Shown piece after piece: positions 11,464 to 20,073 of a DNA stretch of 64,000 nucleotides; position 1 is the first letter of the stretch, and each line of letters starts with the position of its first letter. Position numbers and translations under genes: made by a program. The notes below the pieces were generated by a model. It saw nothing but the letters and a program-made list of their open reading frames with translations. It was not told the DNA's origin and did not search any database. The DNA is taken from positions 3,296,001-3,360,000 of the forward strand of contig NC_019701.1 in assembly GCF_000317065.1 (NCBI RefSeq), written 5' to 3'. The DNA is from Pseudanabaena sp. PCC 7367. Its GTDB lineage: Bacteria; Cyanobacteriota; Cyanobacteriia; Pseudanabaenales; Pseudanabaenaceae.

Positions 11464-11711
11464 GTTTTGTTAATAACCCAGTGCAACCCTATCGATATCT
11501 ACTTAGCGCCAGCTTTAAGTAAATTCACTTATCAATATTGCAGGATAAGCTTTTACTTAACTTACCCTCTCTATTGAAATTATCATCTCCAGGTTAAATT
11601 TTGACCAAATAACATCCAAATTTATGTTTATTCAGCACTTTTATGGCGATTGGTATTGCTTAATCACCATGTAAATATTTGTTGCTCCGTAATGAGACCT
11701 TGGTCAGATAC
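11464..11711. other. Spacer between the giant gene and the first Uma2 gene
   Basis: These 248 bases are AT-rich. They should contain the promoter or leader of the giant gene, but no convincing -35/-10 pair or strong Shine-Dalgarno sequence is visible, and no terminator hairpin separates the two genes. Confidence 0.4.
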
Positions 11712-12437
11712 TCAAAGATCATTTGGATCAATACCTAGCTCTTTAAGTTTTTCTGCTAGTCGATCTGCTCTTGCTCGTTCTTGCTCTAATTGCTGTTTAG
11801 CCGAGTTGGCCTGCTGTTGAATAATTTCTGCAGGTGATGGATATCTGTTTCCATCCTGGCCATACCAGAACAACCACTCCCGCTCCCAGGAATCAAAGAT
11901 ACTATCGGCTCTACCAATCCCCAGGTTTAGTTCCGGTAGCCATACTGGTTCGCCTGCTTGCAATACATATTCACCCTCAATCAGCTTATAAACTTCAAAT
12001 GGTTCATGCCGATCGCGTCGATAGAACTGTGGGTTATAGAGTACATAGTAGAGGGCACCCAACTTAGCATACTTAAGCATCTTGGCATCGTATTCACCAC
12101 CATAGGCATGGGAAACATGCTCAAATACCATAATTGGCGGGATGAAGTTTTCTTCCCACATCACATAGCTCTTACGGCCAAACTCACCCTTGTGTTTGGT
12201 CACACCAACGCTGAGAAACCCATCCGGCACGATCGGCACCCTGGGGTTGTCCAGGTCATAATAAATACCCATATCACAGGCCAAAATCCAATCCTGGCGA
12301 TCGGCCCATATAATTGACAATATGGCTCGTAGTAGGGCGGGAACTAAATCCTGGAGTTCATTATCCACAGGTGTATCGTCAGAGTCGGGTAATTCATCTG
12401 AACTGGGCAGACGCAGCAGCGCGTTGTACTCTACCAT
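11712..12437 (-). CDS. Uma2-family (DUF820) putative endonuclease, copy 1
   Basis: This 241-aa protein belongs to the Uma2/DUF820 family, which has a PD-(D/E)XK restriction-endonuclease fold and is hugely expanded in cyanobacteria; the cellular role is unknown. Recognisable parts are the RLPSSDELPDSDDTPVD N-terminus, the core IVPDGFLSVGVTKHK, the motif VFEHVSHAYGGEYDAKMLKY and the WYGQDGNRYPSP region. The C-terminus is an Ala/Glu/Gln-rich coiled coil ending KLKELGIDPNDL. The start is an ATG preceded by GGAGG seven bases upstream. It lies 90 bp downstream of a close paralogue on the same strand, between a type I secretion operon and the giant RHS gene. Its C-terminal coiled coil is longer than that of copy 2. 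Confidence 0.88.
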   Translation of the reverse strand: MVEYNALLRLPSSDELPDSDDTPVDNELQDLVPALLRAILSIIWADRQDWILACDMGIYYDLDNPRVPIVPDGFLSVGVTKHKGEFGRKSYVMWEENFIPPIMVFEHVSHAYGGEYDAKMLKYAKLGALYYVLYNPQFYRRDRHEPFEVYKLIEGEYVLQAGEPVWLPELNLGIGRADSIFDSWEREWLFWYGQDGNRYPSPAEIIQQQANSAKQQLEQERARADRLAEKLKELGIDPNDL

Positions 12438-12527
12438 GACGATCCTCCTGACTGACTGGCTAAATACAGCAATTTAACTCTGAACTAATCTTGACTTGAT
12501 TTTAGCTGATCCATTTAAATCAATGTC

Positions 12528-13220
12528 CTAAAGAGTATCGGGATCAATACCTAGCTCTTGCAACTTCTTGAGTAATTTCGCATTTTGAGTTTCTTGCTGT
12601 TGGATTACTTCCACAGGCGATGGATATCTGTTTCCGTCCTGGTCATACCAGAATAACCATTCTCGCTGCCAGGCTTCAAAAATGCCACTGGCTCTACCTA
12701 TACCTAGATTTAACTCTGGCAACCAAACTGGCTCACCTGATTGCAATATATACTTGCCTTCAATCAACTTATAGACTTCAAAGGGTTCATGCTGATCACG
12801 GCGATAAAATTCAGGGTTATAGATCACATAGTAAAGCGCGCCTAGCTTGGCATATTTTTGGATTTTCTGGTCATACTCGCCCCCATAGGTATGGGATACA
12901 TGTTCAATCACCATAACTGGCGCAATGAAATCCTCTTCCCACATCACATAGCTCTTACGCCCAAATTCACCCTTGTGTTTGGTCACACCAACGCTGAGAA
13001 ACCCATCCGGCACGATCGGCACCCTGGGGTTATCTAAGTCATAATAAATGCCCATATCACAAGCCAAAATCCAATCCTGGCGATCTGACCAGATAATTGA
13101 CAATATGGCTCGCAACAAAGCAGGGATTAAATCTTGCAGTTCACTATCCACAGGCGTATCGTCAGAGTCGGGTAATTCATCTGAACTGGGCAGACGCAGC
13201 AGCGCATTGTACTCTACCAT
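12528..13220 (-). CDS. Uma2-family (DUF820) putative endonuclease, copy 2
   Basis: This 230-aa paralogue of the neighbouring Uma2 gene shares almost the whole first 150 residues (same N-terminus, same IVPDGFLSVGVTKHK core) and diverges more toward the C-terminus, where its coiled coil is shorter and ends KLQELGIDPDTL. Both genes have the same GGAGG-ATCGTC-ATG start region, so the duplication included the translation signal. The gene begins 46 bp after the HlyD-like adaptor stop, so read-through from the secretion operon is plausible. The family has a PD-(D/E)XK nuclease fold; no target can be read from sequence. Confidence 0.88.
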   Translation of the reverse strand: MVEYNALLRLPSSDELPDSDDTPVDSELQDLIPALLRAILSIIWSDRQDWILACDMGIYYDLDNPRVPIVPDGFLSVGVTKHKGEFGRKSYVMWEEDFIAPVMVIEHVSHTYGGEYDQKIQKYAKLGALYYVIYNPEFYRRDQHEPFEVYKLIEGKYILQSGEPVWLPELNLGIGRASGIFEAWQREWLFWYDQDGNRYPSPVEVIQQQETQNAKLLKKLQELGIDPDTL

Positions 13221-13266
13221 GACGATCCTCCTGGTTATGAGGTTTAGGGGTGAATGTAGTTCGATT

Positions 13267-14805
13267 CTATCTTACAAACTTAAACCCATCAGTAGTATTA
13301 ATAAACAAGTCAGTAAACAGACTGATTACTCGCCGATCGCGCACCAGGATATTGACAGAAAGTGACATACCCGATTGCAGGTTGACGGGCTTTTCGCGGA
13401 TCATAATATCCTGGCGTTCTAATTCAATGTGGGCAGGATAGCTATAGAATGGCCTGATTTGATCCGGTGGCAATGAGTCAGAGCCAATGAAAACTACTTT
13501 GCCTTTCACATCGCCGAACTCACTGAATGGGAATGAATCAATCCTGACATCCACTGACATCCCCTCTTCTACAAACCCAATATCCTGGCTACTGATATAA
13601 ACTCTGGCGATCAAAGTCTCGTCAGGTACTAACTTGAGGATAGGCTCATTGGCAGCAGCTACAAACCCTGCCGAGGTGGGCTGGAGGTCAAATACTTTAC
13701 CTGCTACCGGGGCTCTCACTTCTTCATATTTGATTGTTTGCTCGGTCTGGGTGATGCGACTATCGATCTCGGCGATCTCCCTGGTGTTGGTGACAATCTC
13801 CCTGGAGATATCGCTCTCTATTTCGGCAATGCGTTTACTATTTTCGGCGATCTCAGTGAGTAGATTCTGACTGGCAGTGGCCATGATGCTATCGGCGGTT
13901 GTTTTAGCTCTGATAATGCCAACCTGTAATCCCTGCTTTTCCTGCTGCAATTGATCGATTTCCGCCTGGATATTCTGTACCTCTAATTCCTGACGGATAA
14001 ACTGCACCCGCGATACCACACCATCGGCCAGGAGTGGTTTTAAATTATCCAGTAGCTCTTGATTGATATCTCTAACCTTAGTTAAATTAGCAATCCTGAT
14101 ATCGGTTTGCTCTACTTGCTCAGCCAGTTGATCAGCTTCCAGGTTGGCCACCTTAAAGCGGAGATTCAAATCAGTTTGATGAGCCTGTAAGCGCTGAATT
14201 TCGGCAGGATTAAACTCGCCATTGGTTACACCCTGCAATTGAGCCAGGAGTAATCTATTCTCTCGTAGCAGCGTATCGCGGTTAATCGTGAGGGTTCTCA
14301 GTCTAGGTGAGGCTGTTTCACTTAGCTCTGGCTCCACGCCATCCATCTTGGCTTCATAGTAGGCACTTTCTTGCTCAATAATTTCCTTGACCTGCTTAAG
14401 TGAGTCGAACTGAGAAGATGAAACCGTGGTATCAAGGCTCACCAGCAGATCGCCTGCTGCCACTTCCTGGCCATCAACCACATGGATCGCACTGACTACC
14501 CCACCTACTGAAGATTCGATTTCTTTCACTGCCCCCTGGGGTTCTAATTGACCCTGAGCAGGTACTGCTTCTTCAATCCTGGCAATGCTAGCCCAGGTGA
14601 TCGCTGCCGTAGTCACGCCAAGCAACGCCCAAAGGATAGAACGTGACCATTGCCCCGATTGCTCGAGCGTAACAGGCTGATCAAACTGGCCCAGCCGTGT
14701 TGCACCTGGGGTGAGCTTTCTAAGTGGTGATAAGGCTGAGCTGGGCGGAATATTTTGCGGCAGGGAAATTGAACCCGCACCATTGGTTTGTTTGGGAGTA
14801 CTCAT
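13267..14805 (-). CDS. HlyD-family membrane fusion protein (type I secretion adaptor)
   Basis: This 512-aa adaptor links an inner-membrane ABC exporter to an outer-membrane TolC-like channel. A short cytoplasmic N-terminus precedes one transmembrane helix (about residues 55-77, SILWALLGVTTAAITWASI). Then come the first lipoyl half (VSAIHVVDGQEVAAGDLLVSL), a long periplasmic coiled-coil hairpin (about 125-345, rich in Leu/Gln/Glu/Ile), the second lipoyl half (VRAPVAGKVFDLQPTSAGFV) and a beta-barrel C-terminal domain. The coiled coil is of the long type found in protein exporters such as HlyD. It lies 142 bp downstream of the ABC transporter gene and is the natural partner of that protein. The TolC partner is not in the window. 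Confidence 0.92.
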   Translation of the reverse strand: MSTPKQTNGAGSISLPQNIPPSSALSPLRKLTPGATRLGQFDQPVTLEQSGQWSRSILWALLGVTTAAITWASIARIEEAVPAQGQLEPQGAVKEIESSVGGVVSAIHVVDGQEVAAGDLLVSLDTTVSSSQFDSLKQVKEIIEQESAYYEAKMDGVEPELSETASPRLRTLTINRDTLLRENRLLLAQLQGVTNGEFNPAEIQRLQAHQTDLNLRFKVANLEADQLAEQVEQTDIRIANLTKVRDINQELLDNLKPLLADGVVSRVQFIRQELEVQNIQAEIDQLQQEKQGLQVGIIRAKTTADSIMATASQNLLTEIAENSKRIAEIESDISREIVTNTREIAEIDSRITQTEQTIKYEEVRAPVAGKVFDLQPTSAGFVAAANEPILKLVPDETLIARVYISSQDIGFVEEGMSVDVRIDSFPFSEFGDVKGKVVFIGSDSLPPDQIRPFYSYPAHIELERQDIMIREKPVNLQSGMSLSVNILVRDRRVISLFTDLFINTTDGFKFVR

Positions 14806-14947
14806 GAGTTTGTATCTTTTGCCCTAGATGAATACTGCCACCCGATTATTCAGTTGTTCTACATTTCTACTATTACTACTAATATCACGGATAAGTTACG
14901 CATTTGCGCTTAATATTTCTAGCTAGCTTGGCATAGAGGTCAAACAC

Positions 14948-17941
14948 TTACATCTGGGCACTTTGCTGTTGATAGAGACAGTAATAACTACCTTGACTTT
15001 GCATCAATTCTGGATGGGTACCCTGCTCAATCAATCGCCCTGCTTCCAGCATCAAGATCTGGTCGGCATTCTGGATCGTCGGCAATCGATGGGTGATAAA
15101 AAGTACCGTCCGGTCTTGAAAAGTATGGCGAATATTTTCGCAAACCTGGCGCTCGGTTTGGTAATCCAGCGCACTGGTAGCTTCATCAAATATCAACAAG
15201 CGCGGATTCTGGAGAATCGTTCTAGCGATCGCAATCCGTTGCCGTTGCCCACCGGATAAATTAGCGCCCCGCTCACCAACTCTAGTGTTATAGCCCGCTG
15301 GCAGAGTCATAATAAAATCATGGGCACAGGCGATCTGCGCTGCTTCAACGACTGTTTCTGGTTGCACATCAGGATTAGATAGCATGATGTTTTCCTGCAC
15401 CGTGCCATCGAATAGCATTGTTTCTTGCAAAATGATGCCAATCTGGGTGCGCAGTGAATACAGCTCGACTTTGGCAATGTCATATTGATCGATTAATATG
15501 CGACCGCTATTGAGTTCGTAAAGTCTGGGCAGTAACTTAGCCAGGGTGCTCTTTCCTGCCCCGCTCTGGCCAACAATACCCACAAAGGCTCCAGTGAGGA
15601 TTTCAAGGTCTAGATTAGTGAGTTGAGGTTGGTCAGTTTCATTAAAGCTAAATGTAACGTTTTCATAGACAATTTGCCCCTTGATATAGGGCATGGGGAT
15701 ATTCTGCTGTTCGATTTCATCTTGCTCTTGCGGGGTATCGAGGATATCGCTAAGGCGTTCCAGTGAAAGGGCAGTTTCCTGGAAATTCTGCCACAGTTGA
15801 ATCAATCGCAGCAGCGGACTGGTGGTATAGCTGGCAATGATCCGAAAGGCGATCAATTGCCCCAGGGTCAGCTCCTGCCGGATTACTAGATATGCACCCA
15901 CCCACAGCAACAGCAGGCTGGATAAATGATTGAGAAAATTACTCATCGATCCGGCGGCGGTGGAGGTAAGCACCGACTTAAACCCAGCGCTTACATATTT
16001 GGCATAGTGCTTTTGCCAGCGCCATCTGGATAGTAGTTCAATATTCTGAGCCTTAACGGTTTGGATCCCAGCAATTACTTCCACAAAATAAGCCTGGGTC
16101 TCGGCATTACGCTCGGCTTTGGTGCGCAGTTGTTGTCTAATTAAGGGCGCAACGATCAGTGTCAACAAAGCAAATAAGGGCACCGTGGACAGGGCGATCC
16201 CAGTTAGCAGCACACTGTAGAACAGCATCACTACAATGTAAATCACCGAAAAGATCGCATCCAGAACTACGGTTAAGGCTGTACCAGTTAGGAATTGGCG
16301 AATGTTTTCTAATTCATTGACGCGATTTGATAGCTCACCAACGGGGCGACGTTCGTAGTAACGTAATGGCAATCGCAACAGGTGATCAATCACTTCTGCG
16401 CCCAGGTTCAGATCAATTCTATTCGTCGTATCCACAAATAGATTGGTGCGGATCGCGGAGATTATTGCTTCAAATACCGCCACCACAATCACGAATGAGC
16501 CCAAAAAGTTAAGCGTTTCTACCCCATTCTGGATAATTACCTTATCAATAATAATTTGAGTAACCAGGGGATTAGCGAGACCAAATAGCTGCACAAAAAA
16601 CGAAGCAATTAGAACTTCAATTAATACCCGACGATGGCGGATGATCGAGGGGATGAACCACTTCAGGCCAAACCTTTGCTGTGGCGTATGCTTGGAAGCT
16701 TGCAATAACAATACCTGCCCCTCTTCACCCCAGGCTGCAATCATTTCCGCAATTGTGTAAGTAACAATCCCCTGTTCTGGGATCGCCAGGGTGAGATTAT
16801 TATTGCCCACCTCATGGATAATCGCACCGCTATCCTGCCAGGCAATCATTGCTGGTACGCGGATCCGATTGATGTTCTGGGTCGGTAGATGCACCAGTTG
16901 TGATTTCAATCCCATCAGCTCTGCCAGCGCACCGCAATATTGCAGAGGAATACTACCATTACGATCAAACTGGTTAGCGATCGCCCTCCTGAGCACATCT
17001 CTTCGCGGTGGCATTTGCCAGTATTTGGCCAGCATCTGAAAACAGGCCAGAGTGCCATTGATTGGCCCCTTGCCAGGAATGAACTCAAACCGTGGACTAT
17101 TAGTTACAGTAGTAATTGCAACGGTTTCGCTGGTTTCTGGATAATCAGGTGCATAGGGGACATCAGCCAGTTCATCTTCAGGCTCTTCCTGGTTAGCTGT
17201 TTCCACATCCACATCAAACATCTGACTCAGGTCGATTTGCAGCCAGACCTGCGGATTAATACCAATCAAACGCGCATTGCCAGGTTGCTTAATCTGGATT
17301 GACTCTCTCGGATCATTTGGCTCTAAAACTTCACCGGGCTTAAAGTTGATGACACTACCACCGCTATAGAACCAGGTCAGGTTCGGGTCTAGCTGTGACA
17401 GGGCAACCTTACTGCGCGAGGCATATTGCACCACGCTATGCTCCAGGGCATAGGAAGATAATTGCTTTAAGCTGATATGACTTAGATCTGGTCGGCGCTC
17501 TAGTTCTGTACCCAGAATGTCATAGATTTCCACCAGCGGGATTTGTCGCGTTATAGCCTGGGTGAATTCAGCGCTTTGCTTTAATAGGCCAGAAAACACT
17601 TTAGCGGGAATCGCCAGACAGGCGGTATCAGTCGTGGCGATCGCAGTCTCGCAGGACACTTGCCTGATTAAGCTCAGCCACCCGGTCAGATCGCCTGGCT
17701 CTAATAGCTGCAATGTCTCAGGGACATTACTATTTGGTGGTTGCCCCAGGATTCTGGCCTGGCCGCTGTAAATTACATACACATGGCTGGGCATTAAACT
17801 ACGCACCAGGATTGCTTGTCCCATCCGATAGCGCAGCGGATGGATGTGTTGAGCAAGTCGGTCTAGGCTATTGGGTTCAAGTTGACTAAATAGGGCATGT
17901 TGACTGAGAAACTCACGCAGGGGCAGTTTGGTATTAGTCAT
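14948..17941 (-). CDS. Type I secretion ABC transporter with cNMP-binding-like and degenerate C39-like domains
   Basis: I place the start at the ATG at 17941, 8 bp after the upstream stop, giving 997 aa; an in-frame ATG at 17992 would add 17 residues and overlap the upstream gene. Domains: cyclic-nucleotide-binding-like module (about 11-133); linker; C39-like domain (about 284-413); ABC transmembrane domain with six helices (about 430-705); and ATPase with Walker A GQSGAGKST (791-799), signature LSGGQ (895-899), Walker B LLIFDE (915-920) and H-loop His951. In the C39-like domain the catalytic Cys position (usual DCGLAC) reads NGTLAC, so Gly296 replaces Cys; His376 is kept. As in HlyB, this implies chaperoning of a substrate without double-glycine cleavage. 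The exporter probably serves the giant RHS protein, which is inference from position. Confidence 0.93.
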   Translation of the reverse strand: MTNTKLPLREFLSQHALFSQLEPNSLDRLAQHIHPLRYRMGQAILVRSLMPSHVYVIYSGQARILGQPPNSNVPETLQLLEPGDLTGWLSLIRQVSCETAIATTDTACLAIPAKVFSGLLKQSAEFTQAITRQIPLVEIYDILGTELERRPDLSHISLKQLSSYALEHSVVQYASRSKVALSQLDPNLTWFYSGGSVINFKPGEVLEPNDPRESIQIKQPGNARLIGINPQVWLQIDLSQMFDVDVETANQEEPEDELADVPYAPDYPETSETVAITTVTNSPRFEFIPGKGPINGTLACFQMLAKYWQMPPRRDVLRRAIANQFDRNGSIPLQYCGALAELMGLKSQLVHLPTQNINRIRVPAMIAWQDSGAIIHEVGNNNLTLAIPEQGIVTYTIAEMIAAWGEEGQVLLLQASKHTPQQRFGLKWFIPSIIRHRRVLIEVLIASFFVQLFGLANPLVTQIIIDKVIIQNGVETLNFLGSFVIVVAVFEAIISAIRTNLFVDTTNRIDLNLGAEVIDHLLRLPLRYYERRPVGELSNRVNELENIRQFLTGTALTVVLDAIFSVIYIVVMLFYSVLLTGIALSTVPLFALLTLIVAPLIRQQLRTKAERNAETQAYFVEVIAGIQTVKAQNIELLSRWRWQKHYAKYVSAGFKSVLTSTAAGSMSNFLNHLSSLLLLWVGAYLVIRQELTLGQLIAFRIIASYTTSPLLRLIQLWQNFQETALSLERLSDILDTPQEQDEIEQQNIPMPYIKGQIVYENVTFSFNETDQPQLTNLDLEILTGAFVGIVGQSGAGKSTLAKLLPRLYELNSGRILIDQYDIAKVELYSLRTQIGIILQETMLFDGTVQENIMLSNPDVQPETVVEAAQIACAHDFIMTLPAGYNTRVGERGANLSGGQRQRIAIARTILQNPRLLIFDEATSALDYQTERQVCENIRHTFQDRTVLFITHRLPTIQNADQILMLEAGRLIEQGTHPELMQSQGSYYCLYQQQSAQM

Positions 17942-17949
17942 GGGTAGGC

Positions 17950-18657
17950 TTAATCGGGGGATGGCTGCATCCGGAGTTGCTGCTCTAACCATTGCTGAAA
18001 CAATTGTCCCAACAGGCTTTGGCGCATCACATCATCCAGCACAGCGGCTTGCTTTTGCTCCAGTCGAAGCAGAATATACCACTTATCGATCGATATGGGC
18101 GGCTGGATCTGACCTGGCTTAGCGATCAATAAATGCTGGGCAATACTGGGATGTAAGTTATGCAGCGGGGTTGGCCCTAACAGCCCACCAGTCTGAGCCT
18201 CTGGCCCCTCAGAATAGGTGCTGGCTACTTCGGTAAAGCTCTGCTCACCATCCTTGATCCGAAAGTACAATTCCTGCACTACTTCTGCACTGTTGGTGCG
18301 AATCAAAGAATAAGTAACTATGTCTAGTTGACTGCGCTGGGTCAGAAAGATCGATTCCAGCTTATGCCCCCAGGTTTGCTGCTTATAAATCTCAATCCTG
18401 GCTTCACGATCAGCAATCTCAACTAGCTGATCTCCTGTCAGGCCGTAATAGTTTAAATAGGCTTGCTGGGCTTCCGGTTCACTAATTTGATATTTCGCCA
18501 AAAATTGCTGCTGTGCCTGTTCTTGCTGCGCTGCGGTTAGGTGGATATCAGCGATCGCTTGATCAATAATCAATTCCTGCTTCAGCTTTGGCAGCAATCG
18601 ATATTTGGCCAGTAATGGCAGCAGTTCACCAGCCTGAATTGGAATATCGTCAACCAC
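17950..18657 (-). CDS. Parvulin-type (PpiC/SurA-like) peptidylprolyl isomerase
   Basis: This 235-aa protein combines a SurA-like helical N-terminal chaperone region with a C-terminal PpiC parvulin domain (about 115-215; FTEVASTYSEGPEAQTGGLLG, GQIQPPISIDKWYILLRLE). It has no signal peptide or transmembrane segment, so it is predicted cytoplasmic, where it could keep a very long substrate export-competent. The start is a GTG five bases after the upstream TAG; the stop is 8 bp before the chosen ATG of the ABC gene. This spacing indicates translational coupling. Prolyl isomerases of this kind commonly sit beside cyanobacterial peptidase-like ABC exporters, which supports one export module. Confidence 0.9.
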   Translation of the reverse strand: MVDDIPIQAGELLPLLAKYRLLPKLKQELIIDQAIADIHLTAAQQEQAQQQFLAKYQISEPEAQQAYLNYYGLTGDQLVEIADREARIEIYKQQTWGHKLESIFLTQRSQLDIVTYSLIRTNSAEVVQELYFRIKDGEQSFTEVASTYSEGPEAQTGGLLGPTPLHNLHPSIAQHLLIAKPGQIQPPISIDKWYILLRLEQKQAAVLDDVMRQSLLGQLFQQWLEQQLRMQPSPD

Positions 18658-18662
18658 TGATC

Positions 18663-19433
18663 CTATTGTTTAGCTTTGCTAGTAGGTTGTTCTGGCTTGG
18701 CTTGATCGCTACCGTTATCATTAGCCAGACTCGCTTTTTGATTCTGGGCAAAGCTACCCACAATATCTGAATAGGCTTTTATACTCTCTGACCAACCATC
18801 AATCCGTTGTTGTAATTCACTTAGTCGTGTCGATTGCTCTTCACCAGCTAATTCATATTGGATACTCCCACCAAATAAGATCGCGGGTCTGGTTTCCTGA
18901 CCTGGCATATTGACCCGTGCTTCGCTCACGGTTAGACGCAGTTGCCCTTCGGCCAGGGTAAAAATGTAGTTGATCGTGGCACCGATCGGCTCTTGGCTAT
19001 GCTCATACCAGGGGCCAGGTTTTAATAATGTTTCAGTGATGTATTTACGCGCTGCGGTTTCTTCCCCTTCAAAACTCAGCACCGCACTGGGGTTAATGCT
19101 GATCGCCATATATTCTGCCAATGGTAGCGATTTACAGCATTTGCTAGCAATGTCAATTATCTTTGGCTGTTCCTGACGCTTAGCCGGTTGCGAGAAAATC
19201 AGCCGATTTGACTGGGCGGCGATCACCAGATTACCTTCAAAGGTTAGCTGAGAAACATATTCGGTTTGAACTGGCTGACTGATTAGTTGTAGATCTCCTG
19301 GGACTATGCCGCTATACCTCAGGAAATCATAATTAATCACACCTGGGTTTAAGTTGTTGACAATTAATACGATTGAAATCTCCGCCAGGTCAAGATTGCG
19401 GTTGGTTTTACTATTGGTGCTCTCGGCATTCAT
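18663..19433 (-). CDS. Unrecognised 256-aa protein, first gene of the type I secretion operon
   Basis: I do not recognise a family. The protein has no signal peptide or transmembrane helix. Its central part (about 25-190) looks alpha/beta: VSQLTFEGNLVIAAQSNRLIF resembles a strand pair, and KCCKSLPLAEYMAISINPS gives two adjacent cysteines. Residues 185-215 (RLSELQQRIDGWSESIKAYSD) are probably a helix, and the tail is polar and low in complexity. It is followed five bases later by the prolyl isomerase gene, so it is the promoter-proximal member of the export operon. A role as a substrate-specific chaperone or assembly factor would be a guess from position only. Confidence 0.7.
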   Translation of the reverse strand: MNAESTNSKTNRNLDLAEISIVLIVNNLNPGVINYDFLRYSGIVPGDLQLISQPVQTEYVSQLTFEGNLVIAAQSNRLIFSQPAKRQEQPKIIDIASKCCKSLPLAEYMAISINPSAVLSFEGEETAARKYITETLLKPGPWYEHSQEPIGATINYIFTLAEGQLRLTVSEARVNMPGQETRPAILFGGSIQYELAGEEQSTRLSELQQRIDGWSESIKAYSDIVGSFAQNQKASLANDNGSDQAKPEQPTSKAKQ

Positions 19434-19953
19434 ATATCTAGTTTGCTACGGCTGGTTTATAGCAAAATCCTATGCCAATTCGCTTACCATCTATCTCTTC
19501 TATATGCTTTCTTTAGGTTTCAATGATCACTCACTGTAAGTAATCTAGTGTAGCCCTGAGCATAGTTTCAACTAGCGAAGGAGACTGAAATGACCGTCTC
19601 TATTTTTAGCAATCAAAATTGTCTAATAACTCAACATCTTCATGCGTGGTGGCTCGTTGAATTATAGTATTGCTTATTGCCGTTCTACTTACCGAGACCA
19701 CTACAATGCAGACTATCGTTATTTGGGTAGTCATGCAGTAGTAAGGATAATTGGCAATCGATTTAAAATTCGGAGCTTAGCTTATTTGGGTTATGGATAT
19801 TCAACTATCTCCTAGATCCTTACTTGTTCAGCACTACCCGTTATTTTAATGTTGGCTTTAGGGTTGTTTGTGAAAACCAGTAATTTAAGTCGATAAGCTC
19901 AAGCTTATATTTGAGTTCTTATACATGCTTTACCGCAAATTTCAAGTTAATCT

Positions 19954-19993
19954 CAAATGCTTGAGATCTCAAGGAAGTGATTTTGAGATCTCA
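19954..19993. promoter_or_regulatory. Cluster of GAGATCTC palindromes, possible operator
   Basis: CTTGAGATCTCAAG (19960-19973) is a perfect 14-bp palindrome. TGAGATCTCA (19984-19993) is a second perfect dyad whose centre is 22 bp, about two helical turns, away. An overlapping inverted pair TCTCAA/TTGAGA precedes them. The arrangement fits two dimers bound on one DNA face. It is about 530 bp upstream of the secretion operon start and 80 bp past the chorismate mutase stop, so its target is uncertain. Confidence 0.4.
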
Positions 19994-20035
19994 CTCCGAA
20001 TGAGACGCTACAGCCGCAAAAAGAGCAGCCTTTAT

Positions 20036-20062
20036 CTGGATAACTGGATAACTGGATAACTG
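20036..20062. repeat. 8-bp direct repeat x3 (CTGGATAA)
   Basis: Three perfect tandem copies of CTGGATAA are followed by a partial CTG. They lie just past the stop codon of the minus-strand chorismate mutase gene. Confidence 0.9.
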
Positions 20063-20073
20063 ATTAAATAGGG

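Larger units (their letters stand above)
19434..20073. other. 640-bp spacer with palindrome cluster and 8-bp repeats
   Basis: This spacer holds the promoter region of the minus-strand secretion operon and the 3' flank of the chorismate mutase gene. It contains stacked dyads built on GAGATCTC (19960-19993) and an 8-bp triplicate (20036-20062), both listed separately. I see no tRNA or coding signal. Confidence 0.5.
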
